This document shows, in pieces, positions 17,289 through 25,950 of a stretch of DNA of 64,000 nucleotides. A model generated the notes under the pieces. It saw only the letters and a program-made list of their open reading frames with translations, ran no database searches and was not told the DNA's origin. The position numbers and the translations under genes are program-made. The first letter of the stretch is position 1, and each line of letters begins with the position of its first letter. This stretch comes from an uncultured Clostridia bacterium (lineage in GTDB: Bacteria; Bacillota; Clostridia; Christensenellales; Borkfalkiaceae), in assembly GCA_947175325.1 (NCBI GenBank), contig CAMWME010000002.1:62001-126000 (forward strand). Direction: 5' to 3'.

Positions 17289-18319
17289 TATCTCTGAACT
17301 CTGCCGCTGCCGTCGCCGCCCGCGAGAGCCTCTACCTCTTTACGGGATACGAGGTTGAAGTCGCCGGGGATGGTGTGCTTTAATGCGGAAGCCGCAACGC
17401 CGAATTCGAGAGCGGACTTGAAGTCTTTACCGTCAAGGAAGCCGGTGATAACGCCGCCCGCAAAGCTGTCGCCGCCGCCTACGCGGTCAACGATGGGATG
17501 CAAGGAATAAGTTTTGGAATGATAGAATTCCTTGGTTTCAGCGCAGTAAATGCAAGCCGACCAGCCGTTATCGGACGCCGAGTGGCTTACGCGAAGGGAA
17601 GAAATTGCGTACTTGAAGCCGAGGTCTTTGCACATTCTTTCGAAGATGTCTTGATAGCCCGCAAGCTCCAAATCGCCCTTGGTTACGTCGGTTTCGCCGG
17701 GCTTGTAGCCGAGAACGAGGTCAGCGTCCTCTTCGTTGCCGATGCACACGTCAACGTACTGCATAAGGTTGGTCATAACCTTTTTAGCCTTTGCGCTGTT
17801 CCATAATTTTTTACGGAAGTTCAAGTCGCAAGAAACGGTAACGCCGTGGCGTTTAGCCGCCTTTAAAGCTTCCTCGGTTAAAACTGCCGCGGTGTTGGAA
17901 ACTGCGGGTGTAATGCCCGTGAAGTGGAACCAGTCTGCGCCCTCGAAGATTGCGTCGAAGTCGAAGTCCTCGGGCTTAGCCGTGGATATGGAAGAGTGCG
18001 CTCTGTCGTAAACGACCTTGGAAGGACGAACGGAAGCACCCGTTTCAAGATAGTAGATACCAAGGCGCTCGCCGCACTTTGCAACGTGGCTTACGTCAAC
18101 GCCGTACTTTCTTAAAGAAGCAACTGCACACTCGCCGATTTCGTTATCGGGAACTGCCGTTACGAACTCAGCCTTATGTCCGTAGTTTGCACAAGATACC
18201 GCAACGTTAGCTTCGCCGCCGCCGTAGTTGATGTCAAACTCGTCAGCTTGAATAAACTTTTCGTTGTTGGGGGTGGAAAGACGAAGCATAATTTCGCCCA
18301 TGGTTACAATCTTTTTCAT
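17288..18319 (-). CDS. kdgK: 2-keto-3-deoxygluconate kinase (PfkB family)
   Basis: This 343-aa ribokinase-type enzyme phosphorylates KDG, the product of both UxaA and KduD, to KDPG. The N-terminal GGGEANVAVSCANYG and the C-terminal anion-hole motif VGGGDSFAGG (catalytic Asp) identify the family, and context identifies KDG as substrate. It is coupled to the following TIM-barrel gene by TAATG overlap. It follows the truncated aldolase-like gene, with a 36-bp gap. Confidence 0.93.
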   Translation of the reverse strand: MKKIVTMGEIMLRLSTPNNEKFIQADEFDINYGGGEANVAVSCANYGHKAEFVTAVPDNEIGECAVASLRKYGVDVSHVAKCGERLGIYYLETGASVRPSKVVYDRAHSSISTAKPEDFDFDAIFEGADWFHFTGITPAVSNTAAVLTEEALKAAKRHGVTVSCDLNFRKKLWNSAKAKKVMTNLMQYVDVCIGNEEDADLVLGYKPGETDVTKGDLELAGYQDIFERMCKDLGFKYAISSLRVSHSASDNGWSACIYCAETKEFYHSKTYSLHPIVDRVGGGDSFAGGVITGFLDGKDFKSALEFGVAASALKHTIPGDFNLVSRKEVEALAGGDGSGRVQR

Positions 18320-18355
18320 TTTTTATTTCTCCTTAAATTTTTAAAATTTAATTTT

Positions 18356-18985
18356 TTACTTTTTTAATACGAGGTGTACGGCAAAGCCGCCGAACTCGTG
18401 TTTGAGATACGCCACGTTCATTACGCCTTCCGCGTTGTATTTAATCGAAGTTTCGTCGACCTCGTAACCGCGAAGTCCAAGATGATACAGCGCGCACTTT
18501 ACCGAGGTGGTTGCAATGGCAATGTGCCCGTGAGTGCCTTTAAAGGGCTTTTTCATCATTTCCATATAGGTTGCGGCGAAAACCGAGCTGTTGCCCACCT
18601 TTTTGGTAAAACCGAAAGCCGTGTCGAACTCGTCCGCGACGGCTTCCGCCTCTTCGGGGTTTGCACAGTTCAAGCCGACGTGCACCATAGTAAAGCCGAG
18701 CATTTTATCGACGGACTCGCGGCAAAACTTCGTTATGCCCGCCCAGTCTTCCGATTTAATAAGTTCTTCGGGGATTATAAGCTTTTGGCAGTCAAGTCCT
18801 TTTAAATCGGGATTTAAAAGCATTTTCGGATGTTTTTCCGCTATTTCTTTTGCAACTTTCAAAGGAACGACGGCGCAGTTAAGCCCGCCGCCGATTAGTG
18901 CTTTTGCAAGTTTTTCCGCATTATTAACTTCGTTAAGTTCTATTACGGGGATTATACCTACGTTTTCAAGTTCGCAAGTTGTCAT
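18356..18985 (-). CDS. Truncated KDPG-aldolase-like N-terminus fused to VOC-like domain
   Basis: Residues 8-45 (VGIIPVIELNEVNNAEKLAK onward) match the start of KDPG/KHG aldolase, but only about 75 residues of the barrel exist. The strand that normally holds the catalytic glutamate reads CAVVPLK, and the Schiff-base lysine segment is absent. Residues 99-209 resemble the VOC-like extension found at the C-terminus of some clostridial KDPG aldolases (VHVGLNCANPEEAEAV, GNSSVFA, GGFAVHLV). It is a clean 209-aa ORF and first gene of the kdgK operon, so it looks kept rather than decaying. A regulatory or sugar-acid-binding role is possible; aldolase activity is unlikely. Confidence 0.75.
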   Translation of the reverse strand: MTTCELENVGIIPVIELNEVNNAEKLAKALIGGGLNCAVVPLKVAKEIAEKHPKMLLNPDLKGLDCQKLIIPEELIKSEDWAGITKFCRESVDKMLGFTMVHVGLNCANPEEAEAVADEFDTAFGFTKKVGNSSVFAATYMEMMKKPFKGTHGHIAIATTSVKCALYHLGLRGYEVDETSIKYNAEGVMNVAYLKHEFGGFAVHLVLKK

Positions 18986-19009
18986 TACTTCACCTCATTA
19001 TACAGATTA

Positions 19010-19038
19010 ATTATATCACTATGCTTTTTTAATTCTAT
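19010..19038 (-). promoter_or_regulatory. Promoter of kdg-kdu-uxa operon
   Basis: On the minus strand TATAAT (19015-19010) has an extended TGA element, but the -35 region 17 bp upstream reads TAGAAT, a poor match. A good -10 with a weak -35 beside tandem direct repeats suggests an activator-dependent promoter. Confidence 0.65.
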
Positions 19039-19040
19039 AC

Positions 19041-19074
19041 ACAAAACGGATATGTTTATGTACAAAACGGATAT
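19041..19074 (-). promoter_or_regulatory. Tandem 13-bp direct repeats, candidate activator site
   Basis: ATATCCGTTTTGT occurs twice in the same orientation (minus strand), with starts exactly 21 bp apart and the proximal copy 2 bp upstream of the -35. Two direct half-sites two helical turns apart next to a weak -35 is the layout of AraC-family activator sites. No AraC gene is in the window. Confidence 0.7.
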
Positions 19075-19142
19075 TTGAAACTATTGAAAATTTACCCGAA
19101 ACGGCGGCTTTTATAGTAATTTTCTTTTGTTTTTAAACAAAT

Positions 19143-19163
19143 AGCCCGCCATGTCGGCGGGCT
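19143..19163 (-). terminator. Terminator after SMI1/KNR4 gene
   Basis: AGCCCGCC and GGCGGGCT form an 8-bp stem with a 5-nt loop, followed on the minus strand by ATTTGTTT. It ends the transcript of the 410-aa SMI1/KNR4 gene before the kdg promoter. Confidence 0.78.
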
Positions 19164-19173
19164 AAACTTTTAA

Positions 19174-20406
19174 TTAGGTATTGAGGATTTCGGCTAAAAA
19201 CTTTTCGAAGCTTTCGTAGGTGAAGATATAAGGGTCCTCGTACGAAAAGTTGTAAACCTTTTTATCGTCGGGATTTCTTGAAAAGGCGTAATAACCGTCG
19301 CCACTGTCAACTGCGATAAAATAATAATCGTTCACGTTATAATCATCGTGTTCGGCAAGTACGTCTTGCATAAATTTTACTGCGCTGTCACCCAAATTGG
19401 TCGGCGTTTTATTGTCGAAGCCTATATCAATCCAGTCCATATCGGCAAACCCGACTTTGCTTAAAAATTCGATATAGCTTTCGGGCAAAAACGGATGGGC
19501 TCGCTTTATTGCCGCAACCTCTTCCGCGCTTACTTCTATGACGTTGTACCGTTTCCACTTTATTCTGTTTATAAGAGATTGAATATCTTGAGCGTCTTCG
19601 CCCACTTCTTTTTTAAGTTCGACAACCCCTTCGACGGTATCGCAAAGCCCACAAGATACGTTCAATGAAAAGCGTATCGTCAATACGTCCTTTTCGCACT
19701 TTAATATCTTCACGAAACCGTAATCTATTTCGTCGCCGTCTGCCGTCCATACGTAAGCGACGTAGCCGCTATCCGGTTTAAGCGTTACCGTTTTTCCGAC
19801 GGAATCTTCCGGCGCGTCTTTAAGTATCACGCCGTTGTCGTTTGCGTACTTTTCCAAGGCTTCGCCGTCGTGATAGCCTATCGTTATATAAACACCGTTG
19901 CTCTCGTAATCGCAAACGTCGTCGTAGTCTTCGGGTTTATGCTTTAATCTTGTGCTCCTTATCTCGAAAGCGAGGTGATGACCAGATACGCCTTTGAAAT
20001 CCTTTTCGCATACGTACCTACCCTCGGCATAAAATTCCATACCCGCATCAACAAGTTTAACGGTGTCGGTTTGGTGGATATCGGTAGCGCTTTCGAACTT
20101 ATTTAAGGCGATGCTAATTTGCTTTTCGCTTTCTCTCCGTTTAGCCCGCGCTTGCTCTTCACGTTCTTTCTCTTTGGTACGCGCTTGCTTTTCGGATTCA
20201 CGTTTTTCTTGGTTCACCGACCGCAAAGCGATAACGCGCATCAACCACATGAGAAAGAAATAAGCACCCAAACATATACACGCATAGCCGAACATGGCAA
20301 GACGGCTGCTGTCGGGGATGACGACGAGCAGAACGCCCGCAACCGCAAAAACGATTGCTGCTATTATTAAAGCCAAATTAACATAGAACTTTTTGTCTTT
20401 TTTCAA
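19174..20406 (-). CDS. SMI1/KNR4 (SUKH) domain membrane-anchored protein
   Basis: This 410-aa protein has two N-terminal membrane helices (about residues 9-28 and 35-60), a charged coiled-coil region rich in K, E and R (65-105), a central beta-rich domain, and a C-terminal SMI1/KNR4-type domain (about 290-410) beginning near VSAEEVAAIKRAHPFLPESY. SUKH domains are known in immunity proteins of contact-dependent toxin systems and in other roles. No toxin is adjacent, so immunity is only a possibility. It has its own terminator and stands alone between the pectate lyase and the kdg operon. Confidence 0.75.
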   Translation of the reverse strand: MKKDKKFYVNLALIIAAIVFAVAGVLLVVIPDSSRLAMFGYACICLGAYFFLMWLMRVIALRSVNQEKRESEKQARTKEKEREEQARAKRRESEKQISIALNKFESATDIHQTDTVKLVDAGMEFYAEGRYVCEKDFKGVSGHHLAFEIRSTRLKHKPEDYDDVCDYESNGVYITIGYHDGEALEKYANDNGVILKDAPEDSVGKTVTLKPDSGYVAYVWTADGDEIDYGFVKILKCEKDVLTIRFSLNVSCGLCDTVEGVVELKKEVGEDAQDIQSLINRIKWKRYNVIEVSAEEVAAIKRAHPFLPESYIEFLSKVGFADMDWIDIGFDNKTPTNLGDSAVKFMQDVLAEHDDYNVNDYYFIAVDSGDGYYAFSRNPDDKKVYNFSYEDPYIFTYESFEKFLAEILNT

Positions 20407-20465
20407 AACGGGTTCCTCGTTTATAAATTACAAATTATCGGATAGTCATTATAAAAATTCAAGCA

Positions 20466-20495
20466 AAAGCGCAATGATTTTCGTCATTGCGCTTT
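20466..20495 (-). terminator. Terminator after pectate lyase gene
   Basis: AAAGCGCAATGA and TCATTGCGCTTT form a perfect 12-bp stem with a 6-nt loop, followed on the minus strand by a T-rich run. It lies 36 bp past the pectate lyase stop. Confidence 0.85.
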
Positions 20496-20530
20496 CCCTA
20501 CGGAATACACCGTAACCGGGTTTTGCCGTT

Positions 20531-22726
20531 TTAGTTTAAAAGAACGTATTCCAATTCCATTGAATCGCCCTTTTCGATGGTGAGCGTTTCGCCGGCTTTG
20601 ACGGTTATTTGACATTCGCCGTTGCTATCGAGCTTAACTTTCTCGCCGTTGAGTAAAATGCCCTTGCCCGAAGCGCCCGTAGTGTGAACGGTAACGACCG
20701 TATCCTTATCAACCTTAACGGTTACCTTAGTGGCGGATTCCATTTTAAGATAATTCGTGCCTGACTTATAGTTGCCGCTGACGGTTATGCCGGCGGGATA
20801 CTTGCCGTCGTTATCTCTAATGAACTCAACCTTGCTTACGCCCTCGGGCACGGTTGCGCCCGTGTCGCCGCCACCGGTTTCATCGCCGCCGTCGCCGCCT
20901 TCAGTGGTGCCGCCCGTGGTCGTGCCGCTGCCGACTGCTTCGCCGCCGATTTTAACCAAGTCCGACTTGTAAGCCGAAAGAGCCGCCCTGAGCTCGGGAA
21001 TTACGTTGTAATTGCCGTCCTCTGCCTCGTCGTCAAACTCCCACTTGAAGTCGCCGCCGCCTACTCTGCCCGCGTAAAGCTCTACCTTTTCCTTAGCGAC
21101 CTCGGGGGAGTCTACGGTGTACTTATAGAAGTCGGAAGCCGTGTCGAAGTTGCTGTAAGCCGTGCTGCCCGCTTTGGCCGTATATTCTGCGGATACCGTT
21201 TCTTCCCTTGAAGTTGCGAGGTAGCAGTCAAGGTTGGTTTTATCCGCCGTGTCGTTTTGGGTTATCAACTTGTAATTGCCGACGAAGGTGTTGTTGTAGG
21301 CTTTAATCATACCGCCAGCTTCGCCCGAGAAGGTGCCGTCGCCCAAAGCGTCGGTGCCTTGGTTTGACGAAAGCATGGGGTGCATAGTTGATGTTGAACG
21401 GAAGTAATTGTTTTCTACGAATGCGCTGGCGCCCATAGTTACGCCTACGCCGTATTTTGCGTTGCCGTCGAAATAGTTATTGTAGATATGAACGGTACAC
21501 GTTCTTATTCTGGGGTGGCGCGAATCCGAGTGGTCGTACCAGTTGTGGTGGTAAGTGATATAGTTGGTCGTCTTTTCGCTCTTCATACCTTGCAAGTTGC
21601 ACTTGCCGCTGTCCCAGAAATGATTGTAAGAGTGGGTTACATAGGTAGAACCTTTAGTATCGAGCGCACCGTCGCCCTTCTTCTGGTCGCCGCCGAAATC
21701 CTTGCCGTAGAACATATCGCAGTTGTGTACCCAGATGTGGTCGTTTTCGGTTTCTATGCCGATATTGTCCTTAGTGTTGCCCTCGGCGTTCATAAAGCCG
21801 ATATTGCGTACCTCTACGTTGGAGCTTTTAATAATCCGCAAGCCCCAGCCGTTTGCCGTTGCGTCGCTTCCTATGCCTTCAAAGGTTACGCCCGCCTTAG
21901 TTTCTTTTATGGTGAAATCTCCGCTGTCGGACTTGGTAGCATCCAGCTTGCCTATATTACCTATTACGCGAACGGAAAGAGGCTTGGTTTCTTTTTTGTA
22001 TGCAACGAGGATATCGTTTAACCCGACGCACTCGACTCCCGCGACGGTCATTTTAACCGAGTACTTATTGGCGTCGGTTATATAGAGTACTTGGGCGTCC
22101 GCCTTTAAGGTGCCGTCCTCGTTATACGCGCCCGAAGAAGTGCCGTTTACGAAGGCGTAACCCGAACGCTCGTGAGCAAGCACGGTTATATCCGTTGCGG
22201 TTGCCGCCTTGTCGGCGTCCTCGGTAAGCTCGGCGCCGCCCGTGGGAACGACCTTTAAAGTATATTTGCCCGCTTTGAGCCCGACTGCGTCCGCACGGCA
22301 ATAAGTTTTATATTCGCGCACTAAGGGTGCGTCAAGCTTGACGAACTCGCCGCCGTCTATTTTGCAATAGACGTTGTAGCCCATTGCACCCTCTACCTTA
22401 TCCCAAACCACGTAAGCCGACTCTAAATCGCCCGCCGCCTTGGTGATTTTAACCGCGCCCGCGGGAACGGTAGGTATTACGGGAGGATTGGGTTTAACGA
22501 CGGGGTCCTTGTCGCCGCCGTTGGGGTCCTTGTCTTTATCCTTGTCTTTATCCGTGTCCTTATCGGTATCCTTGTCCGTGTCGGTGGTACCGCTATCAAT
22601 AGTGCCCGAATTTTCGGTGCCCGTGCCGGCAGTTTCGCCGCCGTCGGTATCACACGCCGCGAAGGCGAACACGCTTGCGCTTGCAAGTAAAACCGCAAGT
22701 ATTCTGCCGATTAATTTCTTACTCAT
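20531..22726 (-). CDS. Secreted lipoprotein pectate lyase (PL1 family)
   Basis: This 731-aa enzyme cleaves polygalacturonate by beta-elimination outside the cell. The signal peptide ends in the lipobox FAAC (Cys25). A low-complexity D/K/T linker spans 40-75, a fibronectin-like segment about 85-190, and the PL1 beta-helix about 200-580, with the calcium-site motif DGALDTK (352-358) and catalytic RHPRIR (403-408). After a Gly/Thr linker (about 598-628) is a C-terminal beta-sandwich, probably carbohydrate binding. The products are unsaturated oligogalacturonides, consistent with the kduI/kduD genes here. It lies 30 bp after kduD and has its own terminator. Confidence 0.94.
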   Translation of the reverse strand: MSKKLIGRILAVLLASASVFAFAACDTDGGETAGTGTENSGTIDSGTTDTDKDTDKDTDKDKDKDKDPNGGDKDPVVKPNPPVIPTVPAGAVKITKAAGDLESAYVVWDKVEGAMGYNVYCKIDGGEFVKLDAPLVREYKTYCRADAVGLKAGKYTLKVVPTGGAELTEDADKAATATDITVLAHERSGYAFVNGTSSGAYNEDGTLKADAQVLYITDANKYSVKMTVAGVECVGLNDILVAYKKETKPLSVRVIGNIGKLDATKSDSGDFTIKETKAGVTFEGIGSDATANGWGLRIIKSSNVEVRNIGFMNAEGNTKDNIGIETENDHIWVHNCDMFYGKDFGGDQKKGDGALDTKGSTYVTHSYNHFWDSGKCNLQGMKSEKTTNYITYHHNWYDHSDSRHPRIRTCTVHIYNNYFDGNAKYGVGVTMGASAFVENNYFRSTSTMHPMLSSNQGTDALGDGTFSGEAGGMIKAYNNTFVGNYKLITQNDTADKTNLDCYLATSREETVSAEYTAKAGSTAYSNFDTASDFYKYTVDSPEVAKEKVELYAGRVGGGDFKWEFDDEAEDGNYNVIPELRAALSAYKSDLVKIGGEAVGSGTTTGGTTEGGDGGDETGGGDTGATVPEGVSKVEFIRDNDGKYPAGITVSGNYKSGTNYLKMESATKVTVKVDKDTVVTVHTTGASGKGILLNGEKVKLDSNGECQITVKAGETLTIEKGDSMELEYVLLN

Positions 22727-22756
22727 TATTTTTCCCTCTTTATATAATATATGTTT

Positions 22757-23509
22757 TTATCTACCGAGCCAGCCGCCATCGACTGCCAAAGTAAATCCAT
22801 TAATGTAATCCGAAGCTGACGAGGCGAGGAACACTGCCGCGCCTTGTAAATCTTCGGGCGTGCCCCATCTGCCGGCGGGGATACGCGACAAAATGTCCGC
22901 GCTACGCTCGCCGTCTTGGCGCAAAGCCTCGGTATTGTTGGTTGCCATATAGCCCGGCGCAATGCCGTTTATATTTATTCCGTACTTTGCCCACTCGTTG
23001 GCAAGGGTCATGGTTACGCCCTTGATTGCCGACTTGGAAGCCGTGTACGAAGGCACCCTTACCCCGCCTTGATAGGAAAGCATTGAGGCGATGTTTATTA
23101 TTTTACCACCCGTGCCTTGGCTTATAAACTGCTTTGCGACGGCTTGGGTCAAGAAGAACACCGTTTTTAAGTTCACGTTTAAAACGCTGTCCCAGTTCTC
23201 TTCCGAAAACTCGATGCTGTCTTGGCGCTTTATAACCCCCGCGTTGTTGACGAGGATATCTATTTTGCCGTACTTTTCAAGCGTCTTTTGGATTATCTCC
23301 GGAATTACGGATATATCGCTTAAATCCGCAATGACGTTGTAGAAGTTTTTGCCGCAGAGCTCGGCGGTTTCGTCACTGGGGCGGCGGGATACTCCCACTA
23401 CCTTTGCGCCCGCCTCGGTATAGGCTTTGCAAATGCCTTGACCGAGACCCGTGTTGCTGCCGGTAACTATTGCGACTTTGTCCTTTAAACTGAATTTATC
23501 TAAAATCAT
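22757..23509 (-). CDS. kduD: 2-deoxy-D-gluconate 3-dehydrogenase / KDG oxidoreductase
   Basis: KduD (250 aa from my start) is a short-chain dehydrogenase reducing 2,5-diketo-3-deoxygluconate to KDG. Motifs include TGSNTGLGQGI (cofactor loop), NNAG, and YTASKSA (catalytic Tyr/Lys), with a C-terminus typical of KduD (PAGRWG, DYINGFTLAVDGGW). The ORF track begins at a GTG at 23524. I choose the ATG at 23509 (MILDKFSL) because E. coli KduD begins MILSAFSL and because the promoter -10 covers the upstream codons. That places transcription start on the A of the ATG, so the mRNA is predicted to be leaderless. Confidence 0.93.
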   Translation of the reverse strand: MILDKFSLKDKVAIVTGSNTGLGQGICKAYTEAGAKVVGVSRRPSDETAELCGKNFYNVIADLSDISVIPEIIQKTLEKYGKIDILVNNAGVIKRQDSIEFSEENWDSVLNVNLKTVFFLTQAVAKQFISQGTGGKIINIASMLSYQGGVRVPSYTASKSAIKGVTMTLANEWAKYGININGIAPGYMATNNTEALRQDGERSADILSRIPAGRWGTPEDLQGAAVFLASSASDYINGFTLAVDGGWLGR

Positions 23510-23515
23510 AAATTT

Positions 23516-23544
23516 ATTATACACCCTTTAACCGAATTTTGCAA
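23516..23544 (-). promoter_or_regulatory. Promoter giving predicted leaderless kduD mRNA
   Basis: TTGCAA, a 17-bp spacer and TATAAT lie directly upstream of kduD on the minus strand. Six bases separate the -10 hexamer from the A of the ATG at 23509, so the expected +1 is the start codon itself. Confidence 0.65.
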
Positions 23545-23552
23545 GGGGTGAG

Positions 23553-24413
23553 TTAATTCCCGTTTTCAAAGACTATTTCGCCGCCCGCGGGGATTTTGTA
23601 GACCTTACTCCTTATCTCTATAAACACGGGGGTGTGCGAAGGGTTGAAAACCCGTTCGCCGTCCAAAGAAAATACGAGGCTGTTATACGCTTGAACGTAG
23701 TCGTAGATTTCGCCGTTCGTTGCAAACCAAATATCTTTTTTGTGCTTTGAAAGCTCGGCGCAAGCGTTTTCGATTATGTTCCAGTTATTGTTATCGTCGA
23801 ACTCGTAGCTGTGCCCCCAAATATAGAAAAGCCAAGGCTCGCGGTGCTTGAAGTCGTCCGCGGGCGCGCCGCTTAAAAACTTGTTTAAAAGCTCGGGGAA
23901 TTTCGGGTCGTTGTGATGGCAAGTGGGTTTAAGCCTAAGCCAGTCCGAAGGGATTGCGAAGGAATGCGACGGCTCGGTCGTGCGGGCGTAGGTTACGCCC
24001 AAACTTTTAAGCGCGGATACGATTTCGTCATTGTAGCCGTTGTAGGCGTAAGCCATTCCGCGCACTATTTTGCCGAATTTGTTTTCGAGGTAAAGGCGGT
24101 TTTGCACCACCTCGTTTATAGCCTCGGGCAAGGGTACCTTGCTCATATAGATATGGCGCGCGCCGTGAATAGCCACCTCGTGCGCGGTGCCCGAAAAGGC
24201 GGCAAAGGTTTCCTCCTCGTTCATTCTGTCGTGCCAGTTTTGGCAGTCGAAGAGAAGGTTGTTTAAATTGAAGGTTGCCTTTACGCCGTACGCGTTGAAA
24301 ATTTCCAAAAGCTTTAAGTCGGCTTTTACTCCGTCGTCGTAGCTGAAGGTTACCGCCTTTTGCTTGCCGCCGGGGAAGCGCATATATTTTTCCTCAAACA
24401 TTTGTCTGAACAT
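23553..24413 (-). CDS. NodB-like polysaccharide deacetylase family protein
   Basis: I start this at the ATG at 24413 (MFRQMFEE, 286 aa), which has a perfect AGGAGG site inside the end of the MATE gene; the ORF track version adds an artefactual Arg/Pro-rich leader. The NodB fold shows TFSYDDG (metal Asp) and HGARH (HxxxH metal pair). Members remove acetyl groups from polysaccharides. In this locus, deacetylation of acetylated pectic oligosaccharides is plausible, and there is no signal peptide, so it would act in the cytoplasm. The substrate is inference. It overlaps the MATE gene by 20 bp. Confidence 0.82.
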   Translation of the reverse strand: MFRQMFEEKYMRFPGGKQKAVTFSYDDGVKADLKLLEIFNAYGVKATFNLNNLLFDCQNWHDRMNEEETFAAFSGTAHEVAIHGARHIYMSKVPLPEAINEVVQNRLYLENKFGKIVRGMAYAYNGYNDEIVSALKSLGVTYARTTEPSHSFAIPSDWLRLKPTCHHNDPKFPELLNKFLSGAPADDFKHREPWLFYIWGHSYEFDDNNNWNIIENACAELSKHKKDIWFATNGEIYDYVQAYNSLVFSLDGERVFNPSHTPVFIEIRSKVYKIPAGGEIVFENGN

Positions 24414-25917
24414 CGTTATCCTCCTTGGTTTCTTGTTCGGTATTCGCGGGCGCGGGCGCGGGTGCGCCGTCGGGTGCGGACGCGAGCGCGGGCACGGGTA
24501 CGGGTGCGAGCGCGGGCTCGTCACGAAGAAGCCCCGAGGATTTTTTCCATTTGCCCGAAAGAAGGCGCGAGCCGAATAATATTCCGCGGAAGCCCCAGTC
24601 CGCGACCATGCCTATCCAAAGCCCTACTGCGCCCATGTGCGCGCCGACCCAGTCGCAAGTTAGAATATAGCACAGCCCCACGCGCATTATAAGCATTGAG
24701 GCTATTGCGGCTATCATTACGAACTTCATATCCGAGTTGGCTTTTAAAACCGCGGGTAGCCCGAACGATAAGGGATAAGTTACGAATTGCAGCGATAGGC
24801 ACATTATGAGGCACTGCCAAGCAATGTCGCGTGCGTCGCCCGAAATGTTGTAGAAGTTTAAAAGCACGGGCGAAAGCGCGAAGGTAACCCCCACGCAAGC
24901 GGCGTTGCCGACGTAGGATATGAGTAGCATTTTTTTAATGTAGTACTTGACTTGACCGATATCGCCTTTGCCGACCGCTTGGCCTATGACGGTGAGTATC
25001 GAGGTGTTTATGCCGTTGCCGACTATCGAGCTTATCATATTGATATTGTAGGCAACGGAGTTTGCCGCCGAATGGATATTCAAGCCGTTTATTTGATAAC
25101 TTTCAATGGTGATAAAGGCAATGACGAGAATTTTGCCGAGCTGGAAAAGGCTGTTTTCTATGCCGCTGGGTACGCCGAGCTTTAATATCTTTTTAACTTG
25201 CCCGCCGTTGAAACGGAATTTTTCGAATATGTTTATTCTGACGAGGTTGCCCTTGCGCGTCATTAAAAACAGTGTGAAGAACGCGGGGAAAATTCTTGCA
25301 ATGAGCGTGCCGAGCGCAACGCCGGCTATACCGAGGTCGCACGCATAGATAAACAGCGCGTTGAAGCCGATATTCAAGAAGAAACTGATTACGCCCGAGA
25401 GCATGGTGTTCATACTCTTTCTCTGCGCCCTTAAAAGCGCGGCGCAAGAATTGAACACCGCCACGAACGGGAACGACGCCGAGATGATATAAAAATAAGT
25501 GTACGCGTGACCGAGCGTTTCGTCGCCCGCCGAACCGAAGGTTAAATTTAATATGGGCTTATTCAAGCCGAGGCAAAGGCCCGTTACGGCGAGCGCGGCA
25601 AGCAGCATAATTACGACGAGCTGTTTCGCGCTTTTGTTTGCCTCCTCCGTTTTGCCCGCGCCGAGAAACTGCGAGGTTATCACCGCGCCGCCCACGCTGA
25701 ATGCGGTAAACAGCTGAGTTATAAGGTTTGCTATCTGGTCAACGCCCGTAATCGCGGTAAGGATATTGTCGCCCGCGCCGCTCTTGGCGTAGGAAGCCAT
25801 AAGCCCGTCTATCATTCCGAGGGACATCGAAAGCGCGGACTCGACCACGATGGGGATAATTAAAAAGGCGAGGGCTTTGTTGGTAAAAAGCGAATATTGA
25901 GTTTTACTTTTCGTCAT
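24394..25917 (-). CDS. MATE family efflux transporter
   Basis: A 12-helix MATE-family transporter (507 aa from the ATG at 25917, which follows AAGGAGGGG). The ORF track start at 26034 would translate repeat copy C, so I reject it. Family features include TSQFLGAGKTEEANK in the first half and the pseudo-repeat in the second. The last 40 residues are an unusual Ala/Pro-rich low-complexity tail followed by an acidic end, encoded by GC-rich repetitive DNA. Substrate is unknown; position between GH43 and the deacetylase may be incidental. Confidence 0.88.
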   Translation of the reverse strand: MTKSKTQYSLFTNKALAFLIIPIVVESALSMSLGMIDGLMASYAKSGAGDNILTAITGVDQIANLITQLFTAFSVGGAVITSQFLGAGKTEEANKSAKQLVVIMLLAALAVTGLCLGLNKPILNLTFGSAGDETLGHAYTYFYIISASFPFVAVFNSCAALLRAQRKSMNTMLSGVISFFLNIGFNALFIYACDLGIAGVALGTLIARIFPAFFTLFLMTRKGNLVRINIFEKFRFNGGQVKKILKLGVPSGIENSLFQLGKILVIAFITIESYQINGLNIHSAANSVAYNINMISSIVGNGINTSILTVIGQAVGKGDIGQVKYYIKKMLLISYVGNAACVGVTFALSPVLLNFYNISGDARDIAWQCLIMCLSLQFVTYPLSFGLPAVLKANSDMKFVMIAAIASMLIMRVGLCYILTCDWVGAHMGAVGLWIGMVADWGFRGILFGSRLLSGKWKKSSGLLRDEPALAPVPVPALASAPDGAPAPAPANTEQETKEDNDVQTNV

Positions 25918-25950
25918 ACCGTGCCCCTCCTTTTTATTTATAGTTTGTCT

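Noticed and set aside
24360-24692. Arg-rich plus-strand ORFs over the MATE gene end
   Set aside because: They come from the GC-rich Ala/Pro repeat read in another frame.
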